Below, piece after piece: positions 37,167 through 46,168 of a stretch of DNA of 64,000 nt (position 1 is its first letter; each line of letters starts with the position of its first letter). Origin of the DNA: a gamma proteobacterium HdN1. GTDB lineage: Bacteria > Pseudomonadota > Gammaproteobacteria > Pseudomonadales > Ketobacteraceae. The stretch spans positions 3,756,527 through 3,820,526 of the forward strand of contig FP929140.1 of assembly GCA_000198515.1 (NCBI GenBank), written 5' to 3'. The translations under genes were made by a program, and so were the position numbers. The notes beneath the pieces were generated by a model. That model had not been told where the DNA came from. It worked only from the letters and a program-made list of their open reading frames with translations, and ran no database searches.

Positions 37167-37645
37167 GTGGCGGCGAAATTCAATCGGATTTACGCCCGAC
37201 GGCACGGCGCCCGTGCCCGCCAACAAGCTTAGCGGCGAGGATGAGCAGGAAATTCTAAACACCTGCCAAAGCGCTGAATTTGCGGACATGCCTGCTGCGT
37301 TCATCGTCAACACCCTGCTTGATCGAGGTGAGTATATTGCTTCAGAATCCACAGTACACCGCGTGCTTCGTAAGCATGAGCAAAATGCGAAACGTGGTAA
37401 CGAGCAGACTCACCGCAAATCGCCACTGCCCGACACATTTACTGCGACAAAACCGAGTCAGGTGCTCACGTGGGACATCACCTATATGCCCAGCCAAACA
37501 AAAGGCGTGTTTTACTATCTTTACATGATCCAAGACCTCTACAGCCGCAAGGCCGTTGGATTTGAGGTCTATAGCGTAGAGAGCGGTGAGCTCGATGCTA
37601 GCCTGCCGGAACGAACACTTCTGAGCGAGGGGCTCTACCATAGCA
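37139..37645 (+). pseudogene. IS3-family transposase fragment
   Basis: The frame carries the OrfB part VLTWDITYMPSQTKGVFYYL and YSRKAVGFEVYSVESGE, with the first catalytic Asp in TWDITYM. It lacks the N-terminal part and is cut off after ERTLLSEGLYH, just before the expected HSDNG block. No inverted repeats could be found. It is joined directly to a hipA fragment. Confidence 0.85.
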
Positions 37646-37649
37646 ATGT

Positions 37650-38102
37650 CGTTCTGTGTTTTCCGTGATGGTGGGCAATGGCGACGCGCACCTGAAGAGT
37701 TTTGGCGTGCTTTATCAAGGCGTGGCCGATCACATCCGCCTAGCGCCGATGTTCGGCGTGGTGACGACCCAGATTTATCGCTACCAGCGCTCCCCTAGCG
37801 GCTCCGAGCTGGAAGACAACACCTTGGCGCTGCGCCTGTTTGCTGGGCCGATATCGCTCTCGAAAATCTATCCCCTTCCTGAAGAATTGCTGCGTTTTGG
37901 CAGGGAGGTCTGCCAAGTGCGCCAGCCTGTCGAAGCACTGGCCCAGATCGCCCAGGCCATGAGCGAGGCCTTACACGTCGCTCGCAGCGATGCCCGCATA
38001 CCGCGCCGCTTGCTGGAGCAGGCGGCACCCGTCTGGGAATCGGGCCTGAGGTATGCACGTGACGCTGCTGCGCAAAAACCTAAACCCAGCAAGGCACAAT
38101 AG
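37650..38102 (+). pseudogene. hipA: hipA kinase, C-terminal fragment
   Basis: About 150 codons. SVFSVMVGNGDAHLKSFGVL holds the catalytic Asp and metal-binding residues of HipA-type Ser/Thr kinases, followed by LAPMFGVVTTQIY and a helical C-terminus. The N-terminal two thirds and any hipB are missing, replaced by the IS3 fragment. Wzx starts 3 bases after its stop codon. Confidence 0.85.
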
Positions 38103-38105
38103 AGA

Positions 38106-39383
38106 ATGCGCTTACCTACTGGCCCCATTGCCCGCTCCACCCTGCGCACCAGCGCTGTGCTGGGGCTGCGGCTGGTCGTGCAAGCGGGTACCTTGCTGTT
38201 GATCGCCAGGCTGTTGGGGCCGGGGCAGTTTGGCGCTTTTGCTGGAGTTGCAGCCCTAGCGGTATTGTTGGGCACGTTGTCAACCTTCGGTACTCATTTG
38301 GTACTGTTGGGTGAAGTGTCCAAAGATCGTGGACGTCGAGAACAGGTGTTGCCTTATGCCATCCCGTGTACGATTCTTTGTGGCAGTTTGCTGTTGATAA
38401 CTTATCAGGCTGCATGCCTATGGTGGCTTGAGGTGCGCAATATTTCGACAAGCGTGCTGTTGCTTGTCGGTATTACCGAAACGCTGTTTCAGCCATTGTT
38501 GGCATTGATGGTAAGCGAGCATCACGCCATTGGTTTCATTGCCCGTTCACAATTGCTGCAGCTGCTGCCGATGGTTTTGCGCTTAGGTACAGCTGGTTTG
38601 GTGTTCTTCTGGCAGCCGTCGCAACCGTTGTCAGCGTATGCAGTCGGGTATGCAATGGCTTCCGTGTTTGCGCTGATCTACAACCTTCGTAAGCTGCCGA
38701 TGTGCTGGCCCTCGTGGCGTGAATGGCGACTACCCAGTAAAAACGAATGGAGTGGTGCGTTGGGCTATGCTGCCATCAACATCACAAAGGCTGGCCCGGG
38801 AGAATTGGACAAGGCGCTGGCGGCACGGCTTTTGTCATATGGTTCTGCGGGTATTTATGTGGCCGGTGCGCGGGTCGTTGGGGCCCTTGTTTTGCCGATC
38901 ATAGCAATGACCTTGTCGGCATTGCCTAGGTTATTTCGGCATGGGCACGGAGCTGCAGGTCGAAATTTACTGGTTTGGATGTACGGTGCCGCATTAATCT
39001 ATAGCATTTTTCTAGCGAGTGTGTTGTGGTTGGTTGCGCCGGGGTTCAACTTAGTCTTTGGTGTGCATTATGTCGGCATCAGTGATGTGATTCGCCTATT
39101 GTGTATTGCCATTCCTGGTATGGCATTGCGGCTGGTTTCGGGTAACGCGTTGATGGCATTGGGCAAGCCTTGGATGCGGGTGGGGTTTGAAGCTGTGGGC
39201 TTGGCCACTCTGGCGCTTGCCAGTGTGTGGTTGGTTGATAGTCGTGGCGCACAGGGTTTGCCCTTGGCATTGGCATTTGCAGAGTGGGGGATGGCCATCG
39301 TGGGCGCGTGTCTGGTGATGCAAGCACGCTTAGAAATATCGAGGGTCGATCGGAAAGATCTGAAGGCTGGTGAAATCAAATGA
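38106..39383 (+). CDS. Wzx-type polysaccharide flippase
   Basis: 425 aa with about 12 to 14 hydrophobic helices, starting with RTSAVLGLRLVVQAGTLLLI and GPGQFGAFAGVAALAVLLG, the typical polysaccharide biosynthesis (MATE-like) N-terminus. Wzx proteins flip undecaprenyl-linked oligosaccharides to the periplasm. It begins a run of tightly packed glycan genes, overlapping the methyltransferase by 4 bases. Confidence 0.85.
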   Translation: MRLPTGPIARSTLRTSAVLGLRLVVQAGTLLLIARLLGPGQFGAFAGVAALAVLLGTLSTFGTHLVLLGEVSKDRGRREQVLPYAIPCTILCGSLLLITYQAACLWWLEVRNISTSVLLLVGITETLFQPLLALMVSEHHAIGFIARSQLLQLLPMVLRLGTAGLVFFWQPSQPLSAYAVGYAMASVFALIYNLRKLPMCWPSWREWRLPSKNEWSGALGYAAINITKAGPGELDKALAARLLSYGSAGIYVAGARVVGALVLPIIAMTLSALPRLFRHGHGAAGRNLLVWMYGAALIYSIFLASVLWLVAPGFNLVFGVHYVGISDVIRLLCIAIPGMALRLVSGNALMALGKPWMRVGFEAVGLATLALASVWLVDSRGAQGLPLALAFAEWGMAIVGACLVMQARLEISRVDRKDLKAGEIK

Positions 39384-40138
39384 GCAGAATTTATTCAATA
39401 CCTGGTCAGGGCAATGGGCCGTTGATCGAAAAAAAGTCGGTTTCCGATTTTTTTGATAGGCGCGCCGAGAAAATAAAAACTCTCGGACCGGTGAAGGCGG
39501 TTATTTATCAAGATAAGCAGTCCGGGCTGGCTGAGGCACGCAATGCTGCGGAAAAATTCAAGTTATTGCCCCTATTGCGGCTGGATGGGGCGCAGCGGGT
39601 ATTGGATGTTGGTTGTGGCACGGGTCGTTGGGTAAGCGATCTGCTGCCGATTAGCTCGTTCTATCACGGGATCGATGCTTGTGAAGGGCTGGTTGCATAT
39701 GCGCGCGAGCAGTTTTTCTTGGTGCCAAATTGTTGTTTTACTGTGGCGTCGGCAGATAATTTCTCCTTGCAATCGATTGGTGAAAAACTGACCTTTGATA
39801 GAATTTTGTGCGCGGGAGTTTTGATATATTTAAATGATGAAGAGGTACTTCGGGCGCTCCGGTGTATGGCGAATGCTCTTTCTCCGTCTGGATTAATATT
39901 GCTGCGCGAACCTATGGGGGTCGATCAGCGGCTGACTATTTCAGAGCATTATTCGGATGATATGGAGCAGATCTACAGCGCCATTTATCGTACGCGTGGA
40001 GAACTGGAGGCGTTGATTGCTAAAGTAATGCCTGCGGGGAGCTTTCGTTTGGCTGGTTGTGGCGATGTTTATGACGAGCCGACATTGAATAACCGCAATG
40101 ACACCAAACAGCAATGGTTGTTATTGGAGCGTATATGA
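39380..40138 (+). CDS. SAM-dependent class I methyltransferase
   Basis: 252 aa. Motif I is RVLDVGCGTGRWVSDLL near residue 73, then a helix-strand pattern to ILCAGVLIYLNDEEVLRAL and a later LILLREPMG. These bind S-adenosylmethionine. The target is unknown; it may methylate a sugar or phosphate group of the glycan. It overlaps both neighbours by 4 bases. Confidence 0.82.
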   Translation: MSRIYSIPGQGNGPLIEKKSVSDFFDRRAEKIKTLGPVKAVIYQDKQSGLAEARNAAEKFKLLPLLRLDGAQRVLDVGCGTGRWVSDLLPISSFYHGIDACEGLVAYAREQFFLVPNCCFTVASADNFSLQSIGEKLTFDRILCAGVLIYLNDEEVLRALRCMANALSPSGLILLREPMGVDQRLTISEHYSDDMEQIYSAIYRTRGELEALIAKVMPAGSFRLAGCGDVYDEPTLNNRNDTKQQWLLLERI

Positions 40139-40740
40139 GTTGTACGGCATTTTGCTTTGACCTGGATGGCACGCTTACGACCACCGAGATCTTACCGTGT
40201 ATCGCCGCTGAATTGGGCGTCGCCGGCGAGATTGCGACTCTTACACGCCTGACGATGGGGGGGCTCATCCCATTCGAGGATTCAATGCGTTTGCGTACCT
40301 TGATTCTTGGCCAAGTTCCGTTGGCGCGAGTACATGAAGTCATCGCCTCGGTGCCAATGGCTGGCGAGTTGTTTGATTTCGTACGCTGCAACGTTGATCG
40401 CTGTTTTGTGGTGACTGGTAACTTGGATCTATGGATTGCGCCGCTCGTTGAGCAATTGGGGTGCCAAGTGTTCAGCTCACGCGCAATCCTGATGGATGGC
40501 ATGGTGCGGCTGGAGTCCATCTTGGTCAAAGACGAGGCTGTGCATCAACTGCGTGCTAGCGGTCGCTTTGATCGGATTGTGGCCGTCGGGGATGGCGCTA
40601 ACGACGTGGCCATGCTGCATGCTGCCGACCTAGGCATTGCTTATGGCGGCGTGCATGCGCCAGCGGGTGCCACTATTCAGGCAGCTAATTTGGTCATACA
40701 CGATGCGGGAACACTATGCAAATTATTGAAGGCGCTGTGA
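40135..40740 (+). CDS. HAD-IB family phosphatase
   Basis: 201 aa. Motif I AFCFDLDGTLTT provides the nucleophile and acid Asp, motif II is in CFVVTGNLD, motif III is the Lys in LVKDEAV, and motif IV is GDGANDVAML. This is the phosphoserine-phosphatase-like subgroup. The substrate is likely a phosphorylated small molecule used in glycan decoration. The start at 40135 uses the ATGA overlap with the methyltransferase. Confidence 0.85.
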   Translation: MSCTAFCFDLDGTLTTTEILPCIAAELGVAGEIATLTRLTMGGLIPFEDSMRLRTLILGQVPLARVHEVIASVPMAGELFDFVRCNVDRCFVVTGNLDLWIAPLVEQLGCQVFSSRAILMDGMVRLESILVKDEAVHQLRASGRFDRIVAVGDGANDVAMLHAADLGIAYGGVHAPAGATIQAANLVIHDAGTLCKLLKAL

Positions 40741-41384
40741 TTGCGTGCGCAGGTTTGGGCTCGCGACTGGGCATGGGCATGCCAAAGTGCATGATTGAAG
40801 TGGACGGTAAAACGCTGTTGTCCAGGCTGATCGAGACTTTGCAACCCCTGATACCACGCATTCATGTCGTGGTCGGCTATCGAGAGGAACTGATTATCGA
40901 GCATTGCTCGCAGCACCATCGTGACGTCGTCATTGTGCGCAACCCGGAATTTCGCACCACCAATACGGCACATAGCCTCCGTCTGGGCTCGGTGGGTATG
41001 CTTCGCAAGGTCCTATATATGGATGGTGACTTGATCATCGAGCCTGCCTCATTGGAGAACTTTGTCGATACGGCAGTAAAGATTCCGTTGCTGATTGGTG
41101 TGACTCGTGCCAAGAGCAGTCAGGCGGTGTTCGTATCTACGCGCGAAGGTGATGATGCGCTACCGGAGAGTGTGGGGGCTTTTCAACGCGATTTAGCTAC
41201 GCCTTGGGAATGGGCCAATGTTTTTGCCGGCTCTCCTGATCTGTTGGTGGAGGGAACGCGGTATGTCTATGAATGCATTGATCCGTGTTTGCCAGCAGCG
41301 GCACGAGCGCTGAACTTACATGAAGTGGACACGCCAGAAGATTTGGAGCAGGCCAAAATCTGGATGCGGTCACGCCATGCCTAA
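40716..41384 (+). CDS. Nucleotidyltransferase (sugar/choline-phosphate type)
   Basis: 222 aa. The N-terminus AVIACAGLGSRLGMGMPK has the G-x-G-x-R-x5-PK nucleotide-binding signature, and LYMDGDLIIE supplies the metal-binding Asp. It is of the LicC-like, short type (CTP-using enzymes for phosphocholine, phosphoglutamine or aminoethylphosphonate). The exact substrate cannot be decided. It overlaps the HAD gene by 25 bases. Together with the next gene it suggests a CDP-activated group. Confidence 0.8.
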   Translation: MQIIEGAVIACAGLGSRLGMGMPKCMIEVDGKTLLSRLIETLQPLIPRIHVVVGYREELIIEHCSQHHRDVVIVRNPEFRTTNTAHSLRLGSVGMLRKVLYMDGDLIIEPASLENFVDTAVKIPLLIGVTRAKSSQAVFVSTREGDDALPESVGAFQRDLATPWEWANVFAGSPDLLVEGTRYVYECIDPCLPAAARALNLHEVDTPEDLEQAKIWMRSRHA

Positions 41385-41396
41385 CTCCGTCGTGTT

Positions 41397-42635
41397 ATGA
41401 GCGCACCAGAGCGGCCGATCCGCGTGCTGTTCCTGCTGCAAAGGCCGGAGGCTTGGGGTAATGTTGCGAGCATCTGGCGAGCGATGACGGATGACCCGTC
41501 CTTTCAGCCAGTAGCGTGGTTGCTGCCGTACAACGTAGAAGACACCGCAGTGAGTGCCAGGCACCGTCGATTGCACCAAGAATTGCTTGTCTCGCAGGGC
41601 GTGCAGTGGGTCGAGTGGACACCTGGAATGACTCTGACGGCCAATCAATTCGACGTGGCAGTGTTTACGCACCCCTATGATCGAGAGCGCCCCCGCGCGT
41701 TGTGGTTCGATCGGGTGCGTGCCTGTGTACCGAAGACGGTGTATGTGCCTTACGGCCTCAGCGTAGGGGCTGGTGCTAAAAATTTGCGTTTGCAGTTTGC
41801 GCAGCCACTTCAGATCGGTGCTGATCTGGTCGTTGTACGCTCACTGGCAGAAAAAGCGATGTATGCGCAGTATTGTCCAGCGGGAGACGCCAGAGTTCAG
41901 GTGCTCGGGCATCCGCGCTTTGACCGGCTGCTCCAAGCGTTGGAAACAATAGACACCTCTGCGCTCAAAACGCGCATCGGAGGGCGTACGGCCATCCTAT
42001 GGAATAGCCATTTCAGTTTTGGCCACCGGTTTTCGCAATCATCGAATTTTTCTACGTTCGATCTGTTGGGACCGGAGCTGCTGGACTACTTCGCACACCA
42101 CCGCACAAAGCTGTGCCTGCTGTGGAGGCCGCATCCGGGGCTATTTCCTGAGCTGCTCAGGCAAGGACTGCTGACCTCGGAGCAATTGCCAGCGCTGCGT
42201 GCCGAAGTGAGTGAGCTCGGTATCGTGTTGGACGAACAGCCAGATCACCTACCAGCCTTTGCGTGCAGTCAAGCGTTGATCAGCGACCCCGGCTCTTTTC
42301 TGTTTGAGTATCTCGCGACCGGCAAACCGTTGTTGCCGCTCGTCAATCCGGAGGGGGAGCCGCTCAACGCGGAGGCTATATCCCTGATGGCTGCCTGCGG
42401 CTCTGCGGCCTGCTTTGAGCAGGTGGAGCATTTTATTGCTGCGGTCGTAAACGGCCGCATTGATCACGGACGTTGCTTGGCATCGCGTGAGCAGCACTTG
42501 CCACTGCTGGATGGGAAGGCCGGCCTTCGTCTTTGCGCAGCGCTATTGAGGGGAAGTGGTGCCTGTTACTCAAACAGATGCGCTGGTTTGCGCATTCAAC
42601 AGTGCCAAGCGATGGGATCACGCAATGGTGATTAA
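41397..42635 (+). CDS. CDP-glycerol-type glycerophosphotransferase-like protein
   Basis: 412 aa with a GT-B layout: VQVLGHPRFDRLL, ILWNSHFSF, LLWRPHPGLFPE and the C-terminal donor site ALISDPGSFLFEYLATGKPLL. These match CDP-glycerol:poly(glycerophosphate) glycerophosphotransferases as found in teichoic acid and some Gram-negative capsule loci. It would transfer a polyol phosphate or similar group from a CDP donor. The last 25 residues look non-native, and a second frame overlaps there. Confidence 0.75.
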   Translation: MSAPERPIRVLFLLQRPEAWGNVASIWRAMTDDPSFQPVAWLLPYNVEDTAVSARHRRLHQELLVSQGVQWVEWTPGMTLTANQFDVAVFTHPYDRERPRALWFDRVRACVPKTVYVPYGLSVGAGAKNLRLQFAQPLQIGADLVVVRSLAEKAMYAQYCPAGDARVQVLGHPRFDRLLQALETIDTSALKTRIGGRTAILWNSHFSFGHRFSQSSNFSTFDLLGPELLDYFAHHRTKLCLLWRPHPGLFPELLRQGLLTSEQLPALRAEVSELGIVLDEQPDHLPAFACSQALISDPGSFLFEYLATGKPLLPLVNPEGEPLNAEAISLMAACGSAACFEQVEHFIAAVVNGRIDHGRCLASREQHLPLLDGKAGLRLCAALLRGSGACYSNRCAGLRIQQCQAMGSRNGD

Positions 42636-42843
42636 GCACGCAGCGGCACCAGCGCCTACTGTGCCTATGCCACCGGTGCTGACTCAATTGCAAGCTGGTC
42701 TGCGGCAGATACGCGCAGAGAAAGCCGCGCAGTCTCAGTTGCGCAAGTGGGGCCGGAGGCAACTCAATCGAGTTAGAACCGACATCGGGGAATGGGTGAA
42801 GCAACGGCCTTGGTTGATGGCTTTGGTCAGTCGTATGCGGTAG
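42559..42843 (+). CDS. Small hypothetical protein
   Basis: 94 aa starting at GTG, 5 bases after GAGGGG, and overlapping the end of the CDP-glycerol-type gene. It is helical and basic in its second half (LRQIRAEKAAQSQLRKWGRRQL). No family was recognised. It could be real and translationally coupled, or a shadow. Confidence 0.3.
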   Translation: MPVTQTDALVCAFNSAKRWDHAMVIKHAAAPAPTVPMPPVLTQLQAGLRQIRAEKAAQSQLRKWGRRQLNRVRTDIGEWVKQRPWLMALVSRMR

Positions 42844-42856
42844 ATGAAGAGAATCC

Positions 42857-43954
42857 TCATACGCATGCGGCTTGCAACAGGTTAACAATTTGCTGCGCCG
42901 CAGTGCCATTGCCATAAGGCATGCACGGTCTGGCCATGTTGGCGTACTGTTGCTCATCATCGAGTAGCCGACTGACGGCGTGCACGATGTTGTTGGCGTC
43001 TGTGCCTACCAACTCGGCCGCACCTTCGGCAACTGGTTCTGGGCGTTCGGTAGTCTGTCGCAGCACAAGTACGGGTTTGCCTAGGGCAGGAGCTTCTTCT
43101 TGTACGCCACCGCTATCGGTCAAGATGATGTGGGCCGACTGCATGGCTGTCACAAACTCAAAATAGTCCAGTGGTGGCACTAGTCGGACTCTGGGGTGTG
43201 CGCCCAGCATGTCGTGGGCAAGTTGATGCACTTGCGGATTGGGGTGCACAGGATAGAGAGCATGTACGTCAGGGTACGCTTTTAGCAGTTGCAAGACGGC
43301 GGCAAACACGGCTTTTAGCGGCTGGCCAAAGTTCTCGCGGCGGTGAGCAGTGAGCAGCAGCAGGCGTTCTGATGCTGTCGCTGGCTTGTCGGTGCTGGCT
43401 ACGGTTTGCAGCAGGGTGTCGATACAGGTGTTACCCACCACATGGATGCAGTCTTCGGCGATGCCCTCTTGCCGCAGGGCTAGTGCTGCGCCGGCTGTGG
43501 GTGCAAAGTGCCAGCGTGTGATGCGTGACACCATTTGCCGATAGCCTTCTTCTGGATAGGGGTGGGCTAGATTATGGGTGCGCAGCCCCGCCTCTATATG
43601 GCCAAAGGGTACATGGCCATGAAATGCCGCCAGTGCTGCACCAAATACCGTGGTGGTATCGCCCTGCGCCAGCACGGCATAGGGCTGCTCTTTGGCAATA
43701 ATGCCCGCCAGCTCTGGCAGCATGCGTGCCAGCACTTGGTCTGGGCTTTGCCCACGCTGCATGAGGTTGAGGTCGTAATCCGCTGTGAGACCAAAACGAG
43801 TGAGCATTTGATCCAGCATGTCGCGGTGTTGAGCTGTTACCACCACTACGCAGCGTGCCCATTGGCTGGTTTGTAGAGCGCGGATGACAGGCACCATTTT
43901 TATGGCCTCTGGGCGAGTGCCAAAGATGCAAAGGACGGTTTTAAGATTTTGCAT
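42857..43954 (-). CDS. wecB: UDP-N-acetylglucosamine 2-epimerase (non-hydrolysing)
   Basis: 365 aa. It interconverts UDP-GlcNAc and UDP-ManNAc. Motifs are CIFGTRPEAIKMVPVI at the N-terminus, VLAQGDTTTVFGAALAA, GHIEAGLRT, LLTAHRRENFGQPL and ILTDSGGVQEEAPALGKPVL. UDP-ManNAc would be used in the surface glycan. Its start overlaps the preceding glycosyltransferase by 14 bases. Confidence 0.93.
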   Translation of the reverse strand: MQNLKTVLCIFGTRPEAIKMVPVIRALQTSQWARCVVVVTAQHRDMLDQMLTRFGLTADYDLNLMQRGQSPDQVLARMLPELAGIIAKEQPYAVLAQGDTTTVFGAALAAFHGHVPFGHIEAGLRTHNLAHPYPEEGYRQMVSRITRWHFAPTAGAALALRQEGIAEDCIHVVGNTCIDTLLQTVASTDKPATASERLLLLTAHRRENFGQPLKAVFAAVLQLLKAYPDVHALYPVHPNPQVHQLAHDMLGAHPRVRLVPPLDYFEFVTAMQSAHIILTDSGGVQEEAPALGKPVLVLRQTTERPEPVAEGAAELVGTDANNIVHAVSRLLDDEQQYANMARPCMPYGNGTAAQQIVNLLQAACV

Positions 43955-45032
43955 AGAGTTGCGCGATTAGATGTTGCTCTATGCCAGCTGTAATATCTGG
44001 CCAGTAGATGTTGTTGGGTTGTGGTACTAAGTGGCGATCGTGCAGCTGCTTGCGCAGGGCCGTTGCCAAACTGGGCGGATTACTTGGTTCCGCTAGGTAG
44101 GGTGCTAGGCTTTGTGCCTGCTGCGGGAAGTTGGCCGCAAAATTCGGTGTTTGTGTCGCTACAATCGGGCGTAGGCATGCCATCGCTTCGGCAATTTTGT
44201 TGGATGCACCAGCATCCATAAAGGGTGAGCGGCGATAAGGCACAGCCAGCACATCGCAGGCAGCCAACGCATAGGGCACATCAGCAAATGGCACATTGCC
44301 CAGATAGCGTATGCCTGGCTGGTTGAGGTCTAGGCTCGGCTCAATCTTGCCACCTAGTAATAATTCGATTTCTTGCCCCTGCTGGCGCAATAGGTGAACG
44401 GCAGTGATCAAGTCTTGCACTCCACGGTCAGATTCCATGCTGCCAAAGTAACCTACATAGCAAGTATCAGCGGGCAGTTCCAGCTTGTGCCGCGCTTGCG
44501 CCTTGTCGATAGGGCGGAAGTGGTTGGCATCTATGCCATTACTCAAAATGGCATCTAGGCGTGGCTTGCCTAGGTTTTGTAGTAGTGCATGGCTGGCAAA
44601 TAGGCGCATGTCAGCATTTTTTAGTAAATAGCCAAATAAGTCAAAACCAAAGGGACGCACATAACCGCCGAATTCATCGTATTTGTCATATACATCAAAT
44701 ACAAATTTGGCTTGGAGTTTTTTGGCTAACCGGTAGGCCATGAGGCCGATATAGCAATCGCCGCTGGCAATGATGATGTCCGTAGGTTCGGATGTTTGAT
44801 GCCTTCGCTGTAGGTAGTGCTTAAGAACAGCTAGGTTTTTAACTGGGGTAGAAAGGATGCTTAGCGGGCCATCGGTGCCATTTATGGTTGCTTTCGTGTG
44901 ATAGTCTACTAGCCAGAGTGCAACCGTGTGGTGCGCTGCAAGGTGCAAAGGAAACTGGTAATTGCGGCCGAATTTTTCCAGCAACGCATCACGATTGGTA
45001 TTAAAGCGTTTGCCGATGAAAAGAATGTTCAT
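43941..45032 (-). CDS. GT-B glycosyltransferase (GT1/GT4-like)
   Basis: 363 aa. Starts MNILFIGKRFNTNRDALLEKFG, and the C-terminal Rossmann half has CYVGYFGSMESDRGVQDLI and VLAVPYRRSPFMDAGASNKIAEAMA, with the typical E-x7-E-like donor region. The sugar donor and acceptor are not clear. It overlaps neighbours on both sides (4 and 14 bases), so it belongs to one message with wecB. Confidence 0.82.
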   Translation of the reverse strand: MNILFIGKRFNTNRDALLEKFGRNYQFPLHLAAHHTVALWLVDYHTKATINGTDGPLSILSTPVKNLAVLKHYLQRRHQTSEPTDIIIASGDCYIGLMAYRLAKKLQAKFVFDVYDKYDEFGGYVRPFGFDLFGYLLKNADMRLFASHALLQNLGKPRLDAILSNGIDANHFRPIDKAQARHKLELPADTCYVGYFGSMESDRGVQDLITAVHLLRQQGQEIELLLGGKIEPSLDLNQPGIRYLGNVPFADVPYALAACDVLAVPYRRSPFMDAGASNKIAEAMACLRPIVATQTPNFAANFPQQAQSLAPYLAEPSNPPSLATALRKQLHDRHLVPQPNNIYWPDITAGIEQHLIAQLYAKS

Positions 45033-46168
45033 CTATGCATGAGCCCCTGCAACACGCGCCCTCCAAACTCAGACCACGAAAACCCGCGTGCAAACTTTGC
45101 GCAAGTTGCATGCAAAGCGTTATACGGGCTTAGGACTTCGTAAACCGCTGCGGCGAAACCGACGTAATCACCCGGTGCCACCAACATCCCAGATACACCT
45201 CCTTCCACCGCATCCACAACCCCCCCCGTCGCAAACGCCACCGTAGCCAAACCATGTGCCGCAGCCTCAATAGCCACCATGCCAAAACCTTCGGGGTCGT
45301 TAGGAATCTCTCGCACCGGAAACACATGCAGATCAGCAGCTTCGTAGACGGTCGCGAGCCTGACGGGATCGGTAATCACGCCGAGAAAGCGTAGGTGGCT
45401 TGATAGCCCCAAGCTTGCTGCCGTCTGCTCAATACTTTCCTGGCTTTGAATGCCTGCACCCAACGAATTTTTGGGGGCTTCGCCCACTACCACCAACATG
45501 ACATTGGGTGCGGCCTGCACGATGTGTGGTAATGCCTGCTCAACAAATTCTTTTAAGCCTTTGCGTGTGGTAAAGCGGCCGACACTGAGCAGTATTTTTT
45601 TATCTTGTAAGCCATGTTTTTTTTTAAAGGATTGGATTGCGCTTTGTGGTTGTGGTGTGCAGGGGATTTCTACACCTGGGTAAACAATAGTGATTTTTTC
45701 TTCTTTAACGCCGGCATTTAGTGCCAGTTGTTTGGTCGGGGTGCTGTTCACGATCACGCTGTCCAAGCGTTGAAAAAATGGCACCCAGACTTTTTGATAG
45801 GGTTTGCTTTGCACGGTGATATCAAAGCCGTGCAAGTAGGCGGCAGACCTAGCACAGCACAGCTTGCTTGCCAGCCACGCCAAGGGCGCGGTTAACCCGC
45901 TGCCAGCTAGCACTACATTGGGCTTAAAACGCAGTGCAAACCAAATGGCTTTCATTAGCGCGACTAGCATAAACAACGGCAAAGGCGTGAGAGGTGCTTC
46001 CGACAAAGTGACATTTTCGGGCTTCAGCGCAGCGGCACCCTTGGGGCCAATCACCTGCACCTGTGCCTGTTTTCCCAACTCCTCCGCCATATGCCAATTC
46101 AACCGCTCCATACCGCCCACTAACGGTGGCAGGTTGCGGGTGATGATGAGGATGCGTGCGTTAACCAT
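45029..46168 (-). CDS. GT4-family glycosyltransferase
   Basis: 379 aa. RILIITRNLPPLVGGMERLNW is the glycine-rich N-terminus of GT4 enzymes, and the second half has LLSVGRFTTRKGLKEFVEQ and the ExxGxx(x)xE-like PEGFGMVAIEAAAHGLATVA. A retaining sugar transfer onto a lipid-linked glycan is expected. ATG 46168 is used; GTG 46180 would add 4 codons. It begins 8 bases inside the AlbA_2 gene. Confidence 0.88.
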   Translation of the reverse strand: MVNARILIITRNLPPLVGGMERLNWHMAEELGKQAQVQVIGPKGAAALKPENVTLSEAPLTPLPLFMLVALMKAIWFALRFKPNVVLAGSGLTAPLAWLASKLCCARSAAYLHGFDITVQSKPYQKVWVPFFQRLDSVIVNSTPTKQLALNAGVKEEKITIVYPGVEIPCTPQPQSAIQSFKKKHGLQDKKILLSVGRFTTRKGLKEFVEQALPHIVQAAPNVMLVVVGEAPKNSLGAGIQSQESIEQTAASLGLSSHLRFLGVITDPVRLATVYEAADLHVFPVREIPNDPEGFGMVAIEAAAHGLATVAFATGGVVDAVEGGVSGMLVAPGDYVGFAAAVYEVLSPYNALHATCAKFARGFSWSEFGGRVLQGLMHR

